DNA from: Shimwellia blattae DSM 4481 = NBRC 105725
GTDB lineage: Bacteria; Pseudomonadota; Gammaproteobacteria; Enterobacterales; Enterobacteriaceae
Reading direction: 5' to 3'
DNA length: 64,000 nt
Assembly (NCBI RefSeq): GCF_000262305.1
Contig: NC_017910.1
Span: 2,480,001-2,544,000, forward strand
The first letter of the stretch is position 1; the number at the start of each line of letters is the position of its first letter. The position numbers and the translations under genes are program-made. Below the pieces are notes generated by a model. The model was not told the origin of the DNA and did not search any database. It saw nothing but the letters and a program-made list of their open reading frames with translations. Shown here in pieces: positions 7,921 through 16,278 of the stretch.

Positions 7921-9051
7921 ATGGAATATGATTTTATCGTTGTCGGCAGCGGATCTGTTGGTGCTGCTGCCGGGTATTATGCTACCCGCGCCGGGTTACG
8001 GGTGCTGATGATCGATGCCGCACACCCGCCACATAAGCAAGGCAGCCACCACGGAACAACGCGCCTGATGCGCCACGCCTATGGCGAGGGTGAATACTAT
8101 GTACCGCTGGTACTGCGCGCCCAACAACTATGGCGCGAACTCCAGGCCCACTGTAGCGAACCGGTGTTTGACAAAACCGGCGTGTTAAACCTCGGCCCGG
8201 CGGATTCCTCCTTCCTGGCAACCGTTGCCCACAGCGCCAGCCGCTGGTCACTGCCCCTTGAACGGCTGGATGCCGCCCAGCTGCGCCAGCGCTGGGGGCA
8301 AATCAGCGTGCCGGACAACTATATCGGCCTGTACGAGCCGGACGCGGGCGTCCTGTACAGCGAGAAAGCCGTCGAAACCTGGATCCGGCTGGCCCGGGAG
8401 GCAGGCTGCGCCCAGCTCTTTAACTGCCCGGTCAGCGCAATTAACACCGGTGACGGTGGCGTGGCGGTCACCACGCCGGAAGGCGAATACCGCGCCCGGA
8501 AATTATTGCTCAGTGCCGGGACATGGGTAAAAACGCTGTACCCCCGGTTGCCCGTAACCCCGGTTCGCAAGGTGTTCGCCTGGTACCAGGGCGATGGCCG
8601 CTTCGCCACCACCAACCACTTCCCGGCCTTTACCGCCGAACTGCCGGACGGCAGCCAGTTCTACGGTTTCCCGGCAGAGAATGACGCCCTGAAAACAGGC
8701 AAACATAATGGCGGCCAGGTGATCAGCCGCCCGGAGCAGCGGGTGCCCTTTGGTCAGCATCCCGGCGACGGCGCAGAAGCCTTTCCGCTCCTGCGCCAGA
8801 TCCTGCCCGGGATCGGCGGCTGCCTGTTCGGGGAGGCCTGCACCTACGACAACACCCCGGACGGGAACTTTATTGTCGATACCCTCCCCGGGATCCCGGA
8901 GGCGATGGTGATAACCGGGCTCAGCGGCCACGGCTTTAAGTTTGCCAGCGTGCTGGGAGAGATAGCCTGCCAGTTTGCCTGCGGGCAGCCTTCCGGCTTT
9001 GATCTGGCGCCGTTCCGGCTGGATCGCCCGGCGCTCCGCGCCGCCTGCTGA
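7921..9051 (+). CDS. solA: N-methyl-L-tryptophan oxidase SolA
   Basis: A 376-residue flavoprotein of the monomeric sarcosine oxidase family that oxidatively demethylates N-methyl-tryptophan (and sarcosine poorly), releasing formaldehyde and hydrogen peroxide. The ADP-binding motif GSGSVGAAAG is at residues 9-18, and Cys307 in EACTYDN corresponds to the cysteine that carries FAD covalently. Start is the ATG at 7921 (MEYDFIVVG), aligned with E. coli; the 30-codon upstream extension runs back into the bssS terminator and is rejected. It is convergent with trhO, with 7 bp between stops; E. coli has yceO, yceJ and yceI there. Confidence 0.95.
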   Translation: MEYDFIVVGSGSVGAAAGYYATRAGLRVLMIDAAHPPHKQGSHHGTTRLMRHAYGEGEYYVPLVLRAQQLWRELQAHCSEPVFDKTGVLNLGPADSSFLATVAHSASRWSLPLERLDAAQLRQRWGQISVPDNYIGLYEPDAGVLYSEKAVETWIRLAREAGCAQLFNCPVSAINTGDGGVAVTTPEGEYRARKLLLSAGTWVKTLYPRLPVTPVRKVFAWYQGDGRFATTNHFPAFTAELPDGSQFYGFPAENDALKTGKHNGGQVISRPEQRVPFGQHPGDGAEAFPLLRQILPGIGGCLFGEACTYDNTPDGNFIVDTLPGIPEAMVITGLSGHGFKFASVLGEIACQFACGQPSGFDLAPFRLDRPALRAAC

Positions 9052-9058
9052 TCTCAGG

Positions 9059-10108
9059 CTAACGCCGCCGGGGTGCCACGCCCCCGCGCAGGGTATCGAG
9101 CGCGCCACGGGATTTATTAAAAATCCGCTCCCCGGTATCGTGACCGGCCCGGTGGCGCGCCTCCTGCGGTAATGCCAGCGCATCCCGGCAGCGTTCGCTA
9201 CAGCACCCCTGGTACTTCGCCGCGCAGGCCGGGCACTGGATAAACAGCAGGTGGCAGCCGGTATTCGCGCAGTTGGTGTGCGTATCGCACCGGGCGCCAC
9301 ACTGGTGACAGTGGGCGATAATCTCGTCGGAGATGCGCTCCCCCATCCGCTGGTCAAAGACAAAGTTTTTACCAGTGAACCGCACCGGCAGCCCCTGCTC
9401 CCGGGCTTTGCGGGCATACTCAATGATCCCGCCTTCAATGTGGTACACCTTATTAAAGCCGTTATGGCGCATCCAGGCGCTGGCCTTCTCACAGCGGATA
9501 CCGCCAGTACAGTACATCACGATATTTTTATCCCGGTGCGGTGCCAGCATTTCCACGGCTTTCGGTAGCTGCTCACGGAAGGTATCCGCCGGGACTTCCA
9601 GCGCATTCTCAAAGTGGCCCACTTCATATTCATAGTGGTTGCGCATATCCACAAACAGGGTATCCGGATCCTCTGCCAGCGCGTTGACCGCGGCCGCGTC
9701 CAGGTACTCCCCCACGGCGCTGGCGTCAAAGGTCGGATCATCAATGCCGTCGGCCACAATCCGCTCGCGAACTTTCATGCGCAGCACCCAGAACGATTTA
9801 CCGTCGTCATCCAGCGCAATATTCAGCCGCAGCCCGTCGAGGTGCGGGTCAAACTGATAAATGGTCGCGCGCAGGGCCTCCAGATTAGCGGTGGGCACGC
9901 TGATCTGGGCGTTAATGCCCTCCCGGGCCAGATAAATGCGCCCCAGCACCCCCAGGGCGGTAAACGCGCTGTAGAGCGTATCCCGGGCCTGTTGCGGGTC
10001 GTTTAAGGTGAAGTATTTATAAAAAGAGACGGTGGTACGGGCAATATTGTCCGCCTGCACCTGGGCGCGCAGGGCATTATTGTTAATTCGGTTGTGTAAC
10101 ACTGGCAT
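9059..10108 (-). CDS. trhO: tRNA uridine(34) hydroxylase TrhO (YceA)
   Basis: TrhO performs oxygen-dependent 5-hydroxylation of wobble uridine 34 in several tRNAs. The 349-residue protein has an N-terminal acylphosphatase-like domain, a rhodanese domain (about residues 125-240) with the active-site loop CTGGIRC beginning at Cys200, and a Cys-rich C-terminal part (CHQCGARCDTHTNC, CPACAAKYQGCC) that probably binds metal. Start is the ATG at 10108 (MPVLHNRINNNAL) as in E. coli, preceded by AGGAGCG. The last ~35 residues differ from E. coli, which is usual for this tail. It is expressed leftward from the gap shared with lpxL. Confidence 0.96.
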   Translation of the reverse strand: MPVLHNRINNNALRAQVQADNIARTTVSFYKYFTLNDPQQARDTLYSAFTALGVLGRIYLAREGINAQISVPTANLEALRATIYQFDPHLDGLRLNIALDDDGKSFWVLRMKVRERIVADGIDDPTFDASAVGEYLDAAAVNALAEDPDTLFVDMRNHYEYEVGHFENALEVPADTFREQLPKAVEMLAPHRDKNIVMYCTGGIRCEKASAWMRHNGFNKVYHIEGGIIEYARKAREQGLPVRFTGKNFVFDQRMGERISDEIIAHCHQCGARCDTHTNCANTGCHLLFIQCPACAAKYQGCCSERCRDALALPQEARHRAGHDTGERIFNKSRGALDTLRGGVAPRRR

Positions 10109-10319
10109 GGTGTACGCTCCTGGGAAAAACGGTCGCGGCATCTTATAGCAGCAGGATGTATTTTACATCCACTTAATTTGCGCTACATTTTCAGCAATTC
10201 ACCAAATATTTATCAACCTCTGTTGAGAAAGCAATCAGTTACTTTCGGGATATTTTGGCGCGCCACAAAAAAATGTCACAATAGCCGGTAAGAAATTTAT
10301 CCCGCACTACAGGATAGTC

Positions 10320-11240
10320 ATGACCCATTTGCCGCGTTTTACCCGCTCACTTTTACACCCCCGCTACTGGCTGACCTGGTTTGGCATCGCTGCGCTCTAC
10401 CTGGTCGTGTTGCTGCCCTACCCGGTTATTTACCGCATTGGCTGCGGGCTTGGCTTTCTGGCAAAACGAATACTTAAACGGCGGGTAAAAATTGCCCACC
10501 GGAATCTGGAGCTGTGCTTCCCGGAGATGAGCGAAGCAGAGCGCCAGCGCCATGTTGACGGCAACTTCCGCTCAGTAGGGATGGGGGTGATGGAAACCGG
10601 CATGGCCTGGTTCTGGCCCGACTGGCGGATGAAGCGCTGGTGCGATGTCAGCGGTGTTAATGAGATCCGCGCCCTGCAGGCGGAAAAGCGCGGCATTTTG
10701 CTGATCGGTCTGCATTTTCTGACCCTGGAGCTGGGGGCGCGTATTTTCGGTATTCATACGCCCGGTATCGGGGTCTACCGCCCTAACGACAACCCGGTCA
10801 TTGACTGGTTGCAGACCTGGGGCAGAACCCGCTCGAACAAAAGCATGCTCGACCGAAAAGATCTGAAAGGCATGATCCGCGCACTGAAAAATGGCGAAAT
10901 CATCTGGTACGCCCCGGATCACGACTACGGCCCGCGTAATAGTGTCTTTGCGCCGTTATTTGCCGTCGAACAGGCCGCCACCACGCCCGGCACCTGGATG
11001 CTGGCAAAAACCACGAAGGCCAGTATTGTGCCCTTCGTGCCGCGCCGTAAACCGGACGGTAAAGGCTACGAGCTGATCATCCTGCCGCCGGAAAACAACC
11101 CGCCCCTCGGCTCCCCGGAAGAGACCGCCGCCTGGATGAACAAAATTGTGGAGAAGTGCATCATGATGGCCCCGGAGCAGTATATGTGGCTGCACCGTCG
11201 CTTTAAGACCCGCCCGGAGGGCGCCCCTTCACTCTATTAA
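10320..11240 (+). CDS. lpxL: Kdo2-lipid IVA lauroyltransferase LpxL (HtrB)
   Basis: LpxL adds the secondary lauroyl chain to Kdo2-lipid IVA during lipid A synthesis at the inner membrane. The 306-residue protein has one N-terminal membrane anchor (about residues 20-40) and the catalytic HX4E dyad H132-E137 (LHFLTLE). Length matches E. coli. The ATG at 10320 follows CAGGATAGTC. It diverges from trhO across 211 bp and ends in a clear terminator, so it appears monocistronic. LpxL rather than LpxP is chosen because of the trhO-lpxL-mdtG neighbourhood and the close overall match. Confidence 0.97.
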   Translation: MTHLPRFTRSLLHPRYWLTWFGIAALYLVVLLPYPVIYRIGCGLGFLAKRILKRRVKIAHRNLELCFPEMSEAERQRHVDGNFRSVGMGVMETGMAWFWPDWRMKRWCDVSGVNEIRALQAEKRGILLIGLHFLTLELGARIFGIHTPGIGVYRPNDNPVIDWLQTWGRTRSNKSMLDRKDLKGMIRALKNGEIIWYAPDHDYGPRNSVFAPLFAVEQAATTPGTWMLAKTTKASIVPFVPRRKPDGKGYELIILPPENNPPLGSPEETAAWMNKIVEKCIMMAPEQYMWLHRRFKTRPEGAPSLY

Positions 11241-11245
11241 TCCGA

Positions 11246-11270
11246 AAAGCCGCATCATGCGGCTTTTTTT
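11246..11270 (+). terminator. Terminator after lpxL
   Basis: A 9-bp stem formed by AAAGCCGCA and TGCGGCTTT with a 3-nt loop, then a T7 run, starting 6 bp after the lpxL stop. Confidence 0.93.
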
Positions 11271-11400
11271 ACACTTTCCGGTGGTCAGCCGCTCAGGTTT
11301 TATACCCGTATAATTTGCGTGCCATCAGGAAGAAGGCGCATACTTAGTTATCTAATTATCCACTTAGCCCACTGTCAGCATTGCTGATTAACTGAGTCCT

Positions 11401-12600
11401 ATGCCTGAAACAACCCCGCCGCTGAACTGGAAACGTAACCTGGCCATTACCTGGTGTGGCTGCTTCCTGACCGGGGCCGCATTCAGTCTGGTTATGCCTT
11501 TTTTACCGCTGTATGTGGAAGTGCTCGGGATCCATAACCACGAGTCGTTAAATATCTGGTCCGGCGTGGTTTTCAGTATCACTTTTTTGTTTTCGGCTAT
11601 CGCCTCCCCGTTCTGGGGCAGCCTGGCGGACCGCAAAGGCCGCAAGCTGATGCTGCTGCGCTCTGCCCTGGGTATGGCCATTGTGATGCTGCTGATGGGG
11701 CTTGCACAAAATATCTGGCAATTTCTGGTATTACGCGCCCTGCTGGGGTTGCTGGGCGGGTATATTCCCAATGCCAACGCGCTGATAGCCACCCAGGTGC
11801 CGCGCCAGAAAAGCGGCTGGGCGCTGGGCACCCTCTCCACCGGCGGGGTTGCCGGGGCGCTGCTTGGCCCGCTGGCCGGTGGTCTGCTGGCCGATACCTG
11901 GGGCCTGCGACCGGTCTTTTTTATTACCGCCAGCGTGCTGTTCTGCTGTTTTCTGCTCACCCTGTTTTTTATTAATGAGCGTTTCGAGCCGGTATCCCGT
12001 AAAGCGATGCTCAGCGCCCGCCAGGTGCTGGGCTCCCTGAAGCATCCGCGCCTGGTGCTGAGCCTGTTTATCACTACGATGATTATTCAGGTTGCCACCG
12101 GCTCCATCGCCCCGATTCTGACGCTCTACGTGCGCGAGCTGGCGGGTAATGTGGCGAATCTGGCGTTTATCAGCGGGATGATTGCCTCAGTTCCCGGTGT
12201 GGCGGCGCTGCTCAGCGCACCGCGCCTGGGTAAGCTCGGCGACAGGATCGGGCCGGAGAAGATCCTGATTGTCGCGCTGGTAGTGTCCGTGCTGCTGTTG
12301 CTGCCCATGGCCTGGGTACAGACACCGCTACAGCTGGGGATCCTGCGTTTCCTGCTCGGTGCGGCAGACGGGGCGCTACTTCCGGCCGTTCAGACCCTGC
12401 TGGTGTACAACTCCACCAACCAGATCTCCGGGCGCATTTTCAGCTATAACCAGTCATTTCGCGATATCGGTAACGTAAGCGGGCCGCTGATTGGCTCGGC
12501 GGTTGCGGCCAGTTATGGCTTTCGCACCGTGTTCTGCGTGACGGCGGCGGTGGTGTTGTTTAACGCTTTTTACTCCTGGATAAGCCTGCGCAGGAAATAG
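11401..12600 (+). CDS. mdtG: MFS multidrug efflux transporter MdtG (YceE)
   Basis: A 399-residue, 12-span proton-coupled drug exporter. In E. coli it confers fosfomycin and deoxycholate tolerance and belongs to the mar/sox/rob regulon. Motif A (GSLADRKGRK) is at residues 73-82 and a second, weaker copy (GKLGDRIG) lies near residue 280, as expected from the duplicated MFS fold. The ATG at 11401 is preceded by a weak TGAGTCC element. No Mar box was identified with confidence in the 160-bp upstream gap. It is followed by 400 bp of noncoding DNA before msyB. Confidence 0.95.
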   Translation: MPETTPPLNWKRNLAITWCGCFLTGAAFSLVMPFLPLYVEVLGIHNHESLNIWSGVVFSITFLFSAIASPFWGSLADRKGRKLMLLRSALGMAIVMLLMGLAQNIWQFLVLRALLGLLGGYIPNANALIATQVPRQKSGWALGTLSTGGVAGALLGPLAGGLLADTWGLRPVFFITASVLFCCFLLTLFFINERFEPVSRKAMLSARQVLGSLKHPRLVLSLFITTMIIQVATGSIAPILTLYVRELAGNVANLAFISGMIASVPGVAALLSAPRLGKLGDRIGPEKILIVALVVSVLLLLPMAWVQTPLQLGILRFLLGAADGALLPAVQTLLVYNSTNQISGRIFSYNQSFRDIGNVSGPLIGSAVAASYGFRTVFCVTAAVVLFNAFYSWISLRRK

Positions 12601-12763
12601 CCCCTCAGTGGCCGATAAGTATGATTTAACTGGCATTATCCGGTGAATTATTCTGATGAAGATGTGAAATTCATTTTAGGCAGGTTATTGATTAACAAGA
12701 ATTAAGAAAATATTTCCTGTGATTATTGTTAATACTCAAGAAACATCACGTTTAATGTCACAT

Positions 12764-12792
12764 AATGAGAATATGAATATTCTCATTTTTTC
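12764..12792 (+). terminator. AT-rich terminator hairpin downstream of mdtG
   Basis: A perfect 11-bp inverted repeat (12764-12774 with 12777-12787) followed by T7. It lies 164 bp after the mdtG stop. Confidence 0.7.
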
Positions 12793-12860
12793 CAGTTAAT
12801 GCGAGTATTACCGCACGAACTCATTATCTTTATCCTTTTATCATCCTTCGCATCTATGCT

Positions 12861-12889
12861 CCCTGCCCGCCCCGGCAGGGATTTTTTTT
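12861..12889 (+). terminator. Second terminator upstream of msyB
   Basis: A GC stem (12861-12867 with 12874-12880), 6-nt loop, and a run of eight T. It lies upstream of the msyB promoter and downstream of another terminator. Confidence 0.85.
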
Positions 12890-12930
12890 GCCCTTTTTCG
12901 TCCTGATATCAATCCCGCTGCCGTCGCATA

Positions 12931-12959
12931 TTGACGCTCTGGTGGTGTCCGTCTATAGA
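12931..12959 (+). promoter_or_regulatory. Sigma70-type promoter of msyB
   Basis: TTGACG at 12931-12936 and TATAGA at 12954-12959, separated by exactly 17 bp, lie 42 bp before the msyB start codon. Confidence 0.75.
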
Positions 12960-13000
12960 TTGAATCATATCTATTGCTAACCCAGTCAGGAGGGTCGCTT

Positions 13001-13390
13001 ATGTCCGACCAGAATGAAGAATTCTGCTTTACGCTTGAGGAAGCCATTGATGCCGCCCGGGAGGCATTCCTTGACAGCCACGCGCAGGGGTCGTCTGACA
13101 CCAGTGTGGAGCAGTTGTCGGTTCAGAAATACATTATGCAAAACGGCGATGAGATGTGGCGGGCGCTCTTTCTGAGCGACGATGACGACGATCCGGGTGA
13201 TGCCATCCCGATGCTCTCCGGCGTGGCGGCCCAGAGCGTATTCGACGGGGACTATGAAATCGGTGAGCTGCTTCAGGAGTGGCAGGAAGAAAATACCCTG
13301 CATGAGTGGGATGACGGCGAATTTCAGACCGAGCCGCCACTGGATACCGAAGAAGGCCAGACCGCAGCCGACGAATGGGACGAGCGGTAA
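13001..13390 (+). CDS. msyB: Acidic protein MsyB
   Basis: A 129-residue, strongly acidic cytoplasmic protein. E. coli MsyB was found as a multicopy suppressor of secretion mutants (secY, secA) and is otherwise a stationary-phase protein of unclear biochemical role. The C-terminal half (LQEWQEENTLHEWDDGEFQ and the DEWDER end) is nearly identical to E. coli, whereas residues 20-60 diverge. Start is the ATG at 13001, preceded by a strong CAGGAGGGT ribosome site at 12986-12994; an alternative start 9 codons upstream would lie before that site. It is convergent with yceK, with 3 bp between stop codons. Confidence 0.94.
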   Translation: MSDQNEEFCFTLEEAIDAAREAFLDSHAQGSSDTSVEQLSVQKYIMQNGDEMWRALFLSDDDDDPGDAIPMLSGVAAQSVFDGDYEIGELLQEWQEENTLHEWDDGEFQTEPPLDTEEGQTAADEWDER

Positions 13391-13393
13391 AAC

Positions 13394-13621
13394 TCACTCA
13401 TACGGGCCGTGGCTGGCATCGATGGGCAGCAGCAGCGTATCAAAGATCAGGGAGAACGGCAGATCAATCACCGTCACATAGCGCCAGGGCGAATCGCGCA
13501 GATCCCACTGCACGCCGGGGTAATACTGATTACCGTGTCCCTGCCCCGGCACTGTACGGCTGATGATACTGCCACACCCGGAGAGGGCCAGACTGAACAG
13601 CACAACAATAATTGCTTTCAC
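13394..13621 (-). CDS. yceK: DUF1375 lipoprotein YceK
   Basis: A 75-residue outer-membrane-type lipoprotein. A short signal ends in the lipobox LALSGC (Cys16), and the mature part contains GSIISRTVPGQGHG and a block ending LLPIDASHGPYE that closely match E. coli YceK. Function is unknown. It lies tail-to-tail with msyB and its start is 114 bp from the opgH stop, with the opgGH terminator in between. In E. coli the same yceK-msyB pairing is found next to opgH. Confidence 0.93.
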   Translation of the reverse strand: MKAIIVVLFSLALSGCGSIISRTVPGQGHGNQYYPGVQWDLRDSPWRYVTVIDLPFSLIFDTLLLPIDASHGPYE

Positions 13622-13674
13622 TGAAACCTCCGGCGGTATCGTTTCCCCGCTTGCGCTACTTAACCAAAAAACCG

Positions 13675-13708
13675 AAAAAAAATGCCGGCCCTCAGGTCGG
13701 CATTTTTG
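13675..13708 (-). terminator. Terminator of the opgGH operon
   Basis: A hairpin with arms AAAATGCCG and CGGCATTTT around a 10-nt loop lies 27 bp past the opgH stop. The A-run at 13675-13682 reads as a T-run on the minus strand. Confidence 0.85.
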
Positions 13709-13734
13709 CCATAGTGCGCCGCAAAAGTCGCGAC

Positions 13735-16278
13735 TTATCCGTGCGGTTTAAACGCCTGCGGATTGAGATGGCACTGATCGTACTGCTGAACCCAGGATGA
13801 GTATTTCTCAGGGTTCGACCAGACCCGGTAATGCATGCGCGCCATTGTGACAGGGTCACTTAGCAGCACCAGGCGCCGATCCCGGTTGAGCTTGTCCGGG
13901 TTCTCGTTAAGGGCCTGTTCAACATGCCGGTCACGGGCAATCTCCAGCACGTGGCTGGCCCGGTGACGGGCGGTTGCCATTGCGCAGGCCAGGGCATTCA
14001 GCGACGGGTTAAACACCGCGTGCATAAATCCGTCACTCAGCTCACGGCTGCGGTTAAGCGCCAGGTAAGTATCGGTTGCCTGTAGCACCTTCGGCTGCTG
14101 GTACTCTTCCGGGATCAGGAACAGTTTCCAGCGACGGGTACGTAGCCCGACGGTTGCGCGGCTGGAGATAACCGACACAAACGGCGACAGGATAAGCGAA
14201 ACCACAATCGGCGCCAGCCAGAACAGGAAGCGCAGATCCAGCCAGGCCATACCCGCTGCCCACACCAGACCCAGTAACATCTGCGAGCCGTGGCGCATAA
14301 ACGCCTCACCCCAGGGGGTGGAGTCGTCATCACGCTGGGGTGAGTTCCAGACCACTTCCCAGCCGAGGAACGCGCTCACCACAAACACCGTGTGGAACAG
14401 CATACGCACCGGCGCCAGCAGCACGGAGAACAGCACCTCCAGCAGCAAAGAGATGGTCACCCGGATAAAACCGCCATACTCCCTGGTGCCCTTGCACCAG
14501 ATAAGAATAATACTCAGCAGTTTAGGCAGGAACAGCAGCACCATGGTGGAGGCAAACAGCGCGATTGCCAGCTCCGGGCGCCACTGAGGCCAGACCGGGA
14601 ACAGCTGCCGGGGCTGCAGGAAATACTGGGGCTCGGTCAGAGCATGCACCACCTGCAGCGCGGTAGACAGGGCCAGGAACATAAACCACAGCGGTGCCGA
14701 CAGGTAAGACATCACCCCGGTCAGGAACACGGCACGGTGTACCGGGTGCATCCCTTTCACCAGAAACAGGCGGAAGTTCATCAGGTTACCCTGGCACCAG
14801 CGGCGGTCGCGTTTCAGCTCGTCCAGCAGGTTCGGCGGTAACTCTTCATAAGATCCCGGCAGGTCATAGGCGATCCAGACCCCCCACCCCGCACGGCGCA
14901 TTAAGGCGGCCTCTACGAAGTCGTGAGACAGGATAGAGCCGGCGAAATTCCCTTCACCCGGCAGCGGTGCCAGGGCGCAATGCTCGATAAACGGTTTCAC
15001 CCGGATGATCGCATTGTGCCCCCAGTAGTGGGATTCACCCAGCTGCCAGAAATGCAGACCCGCAGTAAACAGCGGCCCGTATACCCGGGTAGCAAACTGC
15101 TGGCAGCGGGCATACAGGGTGTCCATACCGGAAGCGCGCGGCGCAGACTGGATAATCCCGGCATTCGGGTTGGCTTCCATCAGCCGTACCAGCCCGGTCA
15201 GGCACTCACCGCTCATCACGGAGTCGGCATCCAGTACCACCATATAGCTGTACTGTGAGCCCCAGCGGCGGCAGAAATCGTCGATATTGCCGCTTTTGCG
15301 TTTCAGGCGGCGGCGACGACGGCGGTAGAAAATCTGCCCTTCCCCGCCCACTTCCGCAATCAGCTCCATCCAGGCTTTCTGCTCAGCCACGCAGATATCC
15401 GGGTTGTAGCTGTCGCTGAGGATATAGACGTCAAAATGCTGTTGCTGCCCGGTCGCCTTAACCGACTCCCAGGTGGCGCGCAGCCCGGCGAAGACGCGGT
15501 TTACGTCCTCATTACAGATGGGCATGATAAGCGCCGTGCGGTGCGCCGGGTTCAGCGGCTCATCCCCGACAGTTGAGGCGGAAATACTGTAGCGATCCTT
15601 CCCGATAAGCAGCTGAAGGAAGCCCATCAGCGCCGTCCAGAAGCCGGAAGAGACCCAGCAAAACAGAATGGCAAACAGGATAAGGATGCCGCTTTGCAGC
15701 ACATAGGGCAGCAGCTGCATAAACGAGATCCACAGATCCTGCCCCACCATATCTGCCGGGTTAATCAGCGCCCAGCCCTGGTAGGGCAAAATGGTTTTCA
15801 TATACCAGGTGGCGATAACGGTCTGCACCAGGGTGAGGATCAGCAGCACATAGCGGCGAAGGGTCCCCACGGTGCGCCATTTCATCTCGTGGGCTTTTTC
15901 TTCATCGCTCAGGCGGTTCAGATAATCTGACGAGTTATCCTGGCCACGCAGACGATCCCAGAAGCGGCCCACCGGGTTGGTGCGCCACGGATCAGGGATC
16001 ATGGAGGAGCGGTGAATTTTCGGCATGGCCTGAAGCTGATCGCGATTTTCGCTATCTTTGATCAGCTGCTGACCTCCCAGAGAGTCCGGCCAGGTCGCCT
16101 CTAAGCGGGCGGCGACCGATCCCTGGGCGGCGTCATCTTCGCGCGGGAAGGTGCGGTGCTCCGCATCCAGCGCCTGATGGAGAGCCTGTAAATCCGATTT
16201 CGGAAGCGCCGCTTTCTGCTCAGCAGAAAGCGGAAGGGACGCAATATAATCGGGCATGGTTTCAGTCGACTTATTCAT
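13735..16278 (-). CDS. opgH: Osmoregulated periplasmic glucan glucosyltransferase OpgH (MdoH)
   Basis: OpgH is the inner-membrane GT2-family enzyme that polymerises UDP-glucose into the beta-1,2 backbone of osmoregulated periplasmic glucans. In E. coli it also inhibits FtsZ when UDP-glucose is abundant, linking nutrition to cell size. The 847-residue protein carries an N-terminal cytoplasmic region, about eight membrane spans, and GT2 landmarks: ALIMPICNED, LDADS (DxD) and RRWCQGN (the QxxRW-type acceptor motif). Start is the ATG at 16278 (MNKSTETMPDY), aligned with E. coli. It overlaps the opgG stop by 8 bp, indicating translational coupling. Confidence 0.97.
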   Translation of the reverse strand: MNKSTETMPDYIASLPLSAEQKAALPKSDLQALHQALDAEHRTFPREDDAAQGSVAARLEATWPDSLGGQQLIKDSENRDQLQAMPKIHRSSMIPDPWRTNPVGRFWDRLRGQDNSSDYLNRLSDEEKAHEMKWRTVGTLRRYVLLILTLVQTVIATWYMKTILPYQGWALINPADMVGQDLWISFMQLLPYVLQSGILILFAILFCWVSSGFWTALMGFLQLLIGKDRYSISASTVGDEPLNPAHRTALIMPICNEDVNRVFAGLRATWESVKATGQQQHFDVYILSDSYNPDICVAEQKAWMELIAEVGGEGQIFYRRRRRRLKRKSGNIDDFCRRWGSQYSYMVVLDADSVMSGECLTGLVRLMEANPNAGIIQSAPRASGMDTLYARCQQFATRVYGPLFTAGLHFWQLGESHYWGHNAIIRVKPFIEHCALAPLPGEGNFAGSILSHDFVEAALMRRAGWGVWIAYDLPGSYEELPPNLLDELKRDRRWCQGNLMNFRLFLVKGMHPVHRAVFLTGVMSYLSAPLWFMFLALSTALQVVHALTEPQYFLQPRQLFPVWPQWRPELAIALFASTMVLLFLPKLLSIILIWCKGTREYGGFIRVTISLLLEVLFSVLLAPVRMLFHTVFVVSAFLGWEVVWNSPQRDDDSTPWGEAFMRHGSQMLLGLVWAAGMAWLDLRFLFWLAPIVVSLILSPFVSVISSRATVGLRTRRWKLFLIPEEYQQPKVLQATDTYLALNRSRELSDGFMHAVFNPSLNALACAMATARHRASHVLEIARDRHVEQALNENPDKLNRDRRLVLLSDPVTMARMHYRVWSNPEKYSSWVQQYDQCHLNPQAFKPHG

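Larger units (their letters stand above)
12601..12930. other. mdtG-msyB intergenic region with two terminators
   Basis: AT-rich sequence with no supported coding frame. It contains two separate intrinsic terminators about 70 bp apart, listed individually. The second has no obvious gene to terminate, so a small RNA between or across them is possible. Confidence 0.5.

Noticed and set aside
13847..13859. GTGACAGGGTCAC resembles a MatP-binding matS site
   Set aside because: It fails the GTGACRNYGTCAC consensus at one central position on either strand and lies in a conserved coding stretch of opgH, so protein constraint explains it.
14392..14841. Long antisense frames within opgH, mdtH, putA and pqiB
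   Set aside because: High GC content creates long shadow frames; all lie opposite strongly conserved genes and have no ribosome sites.
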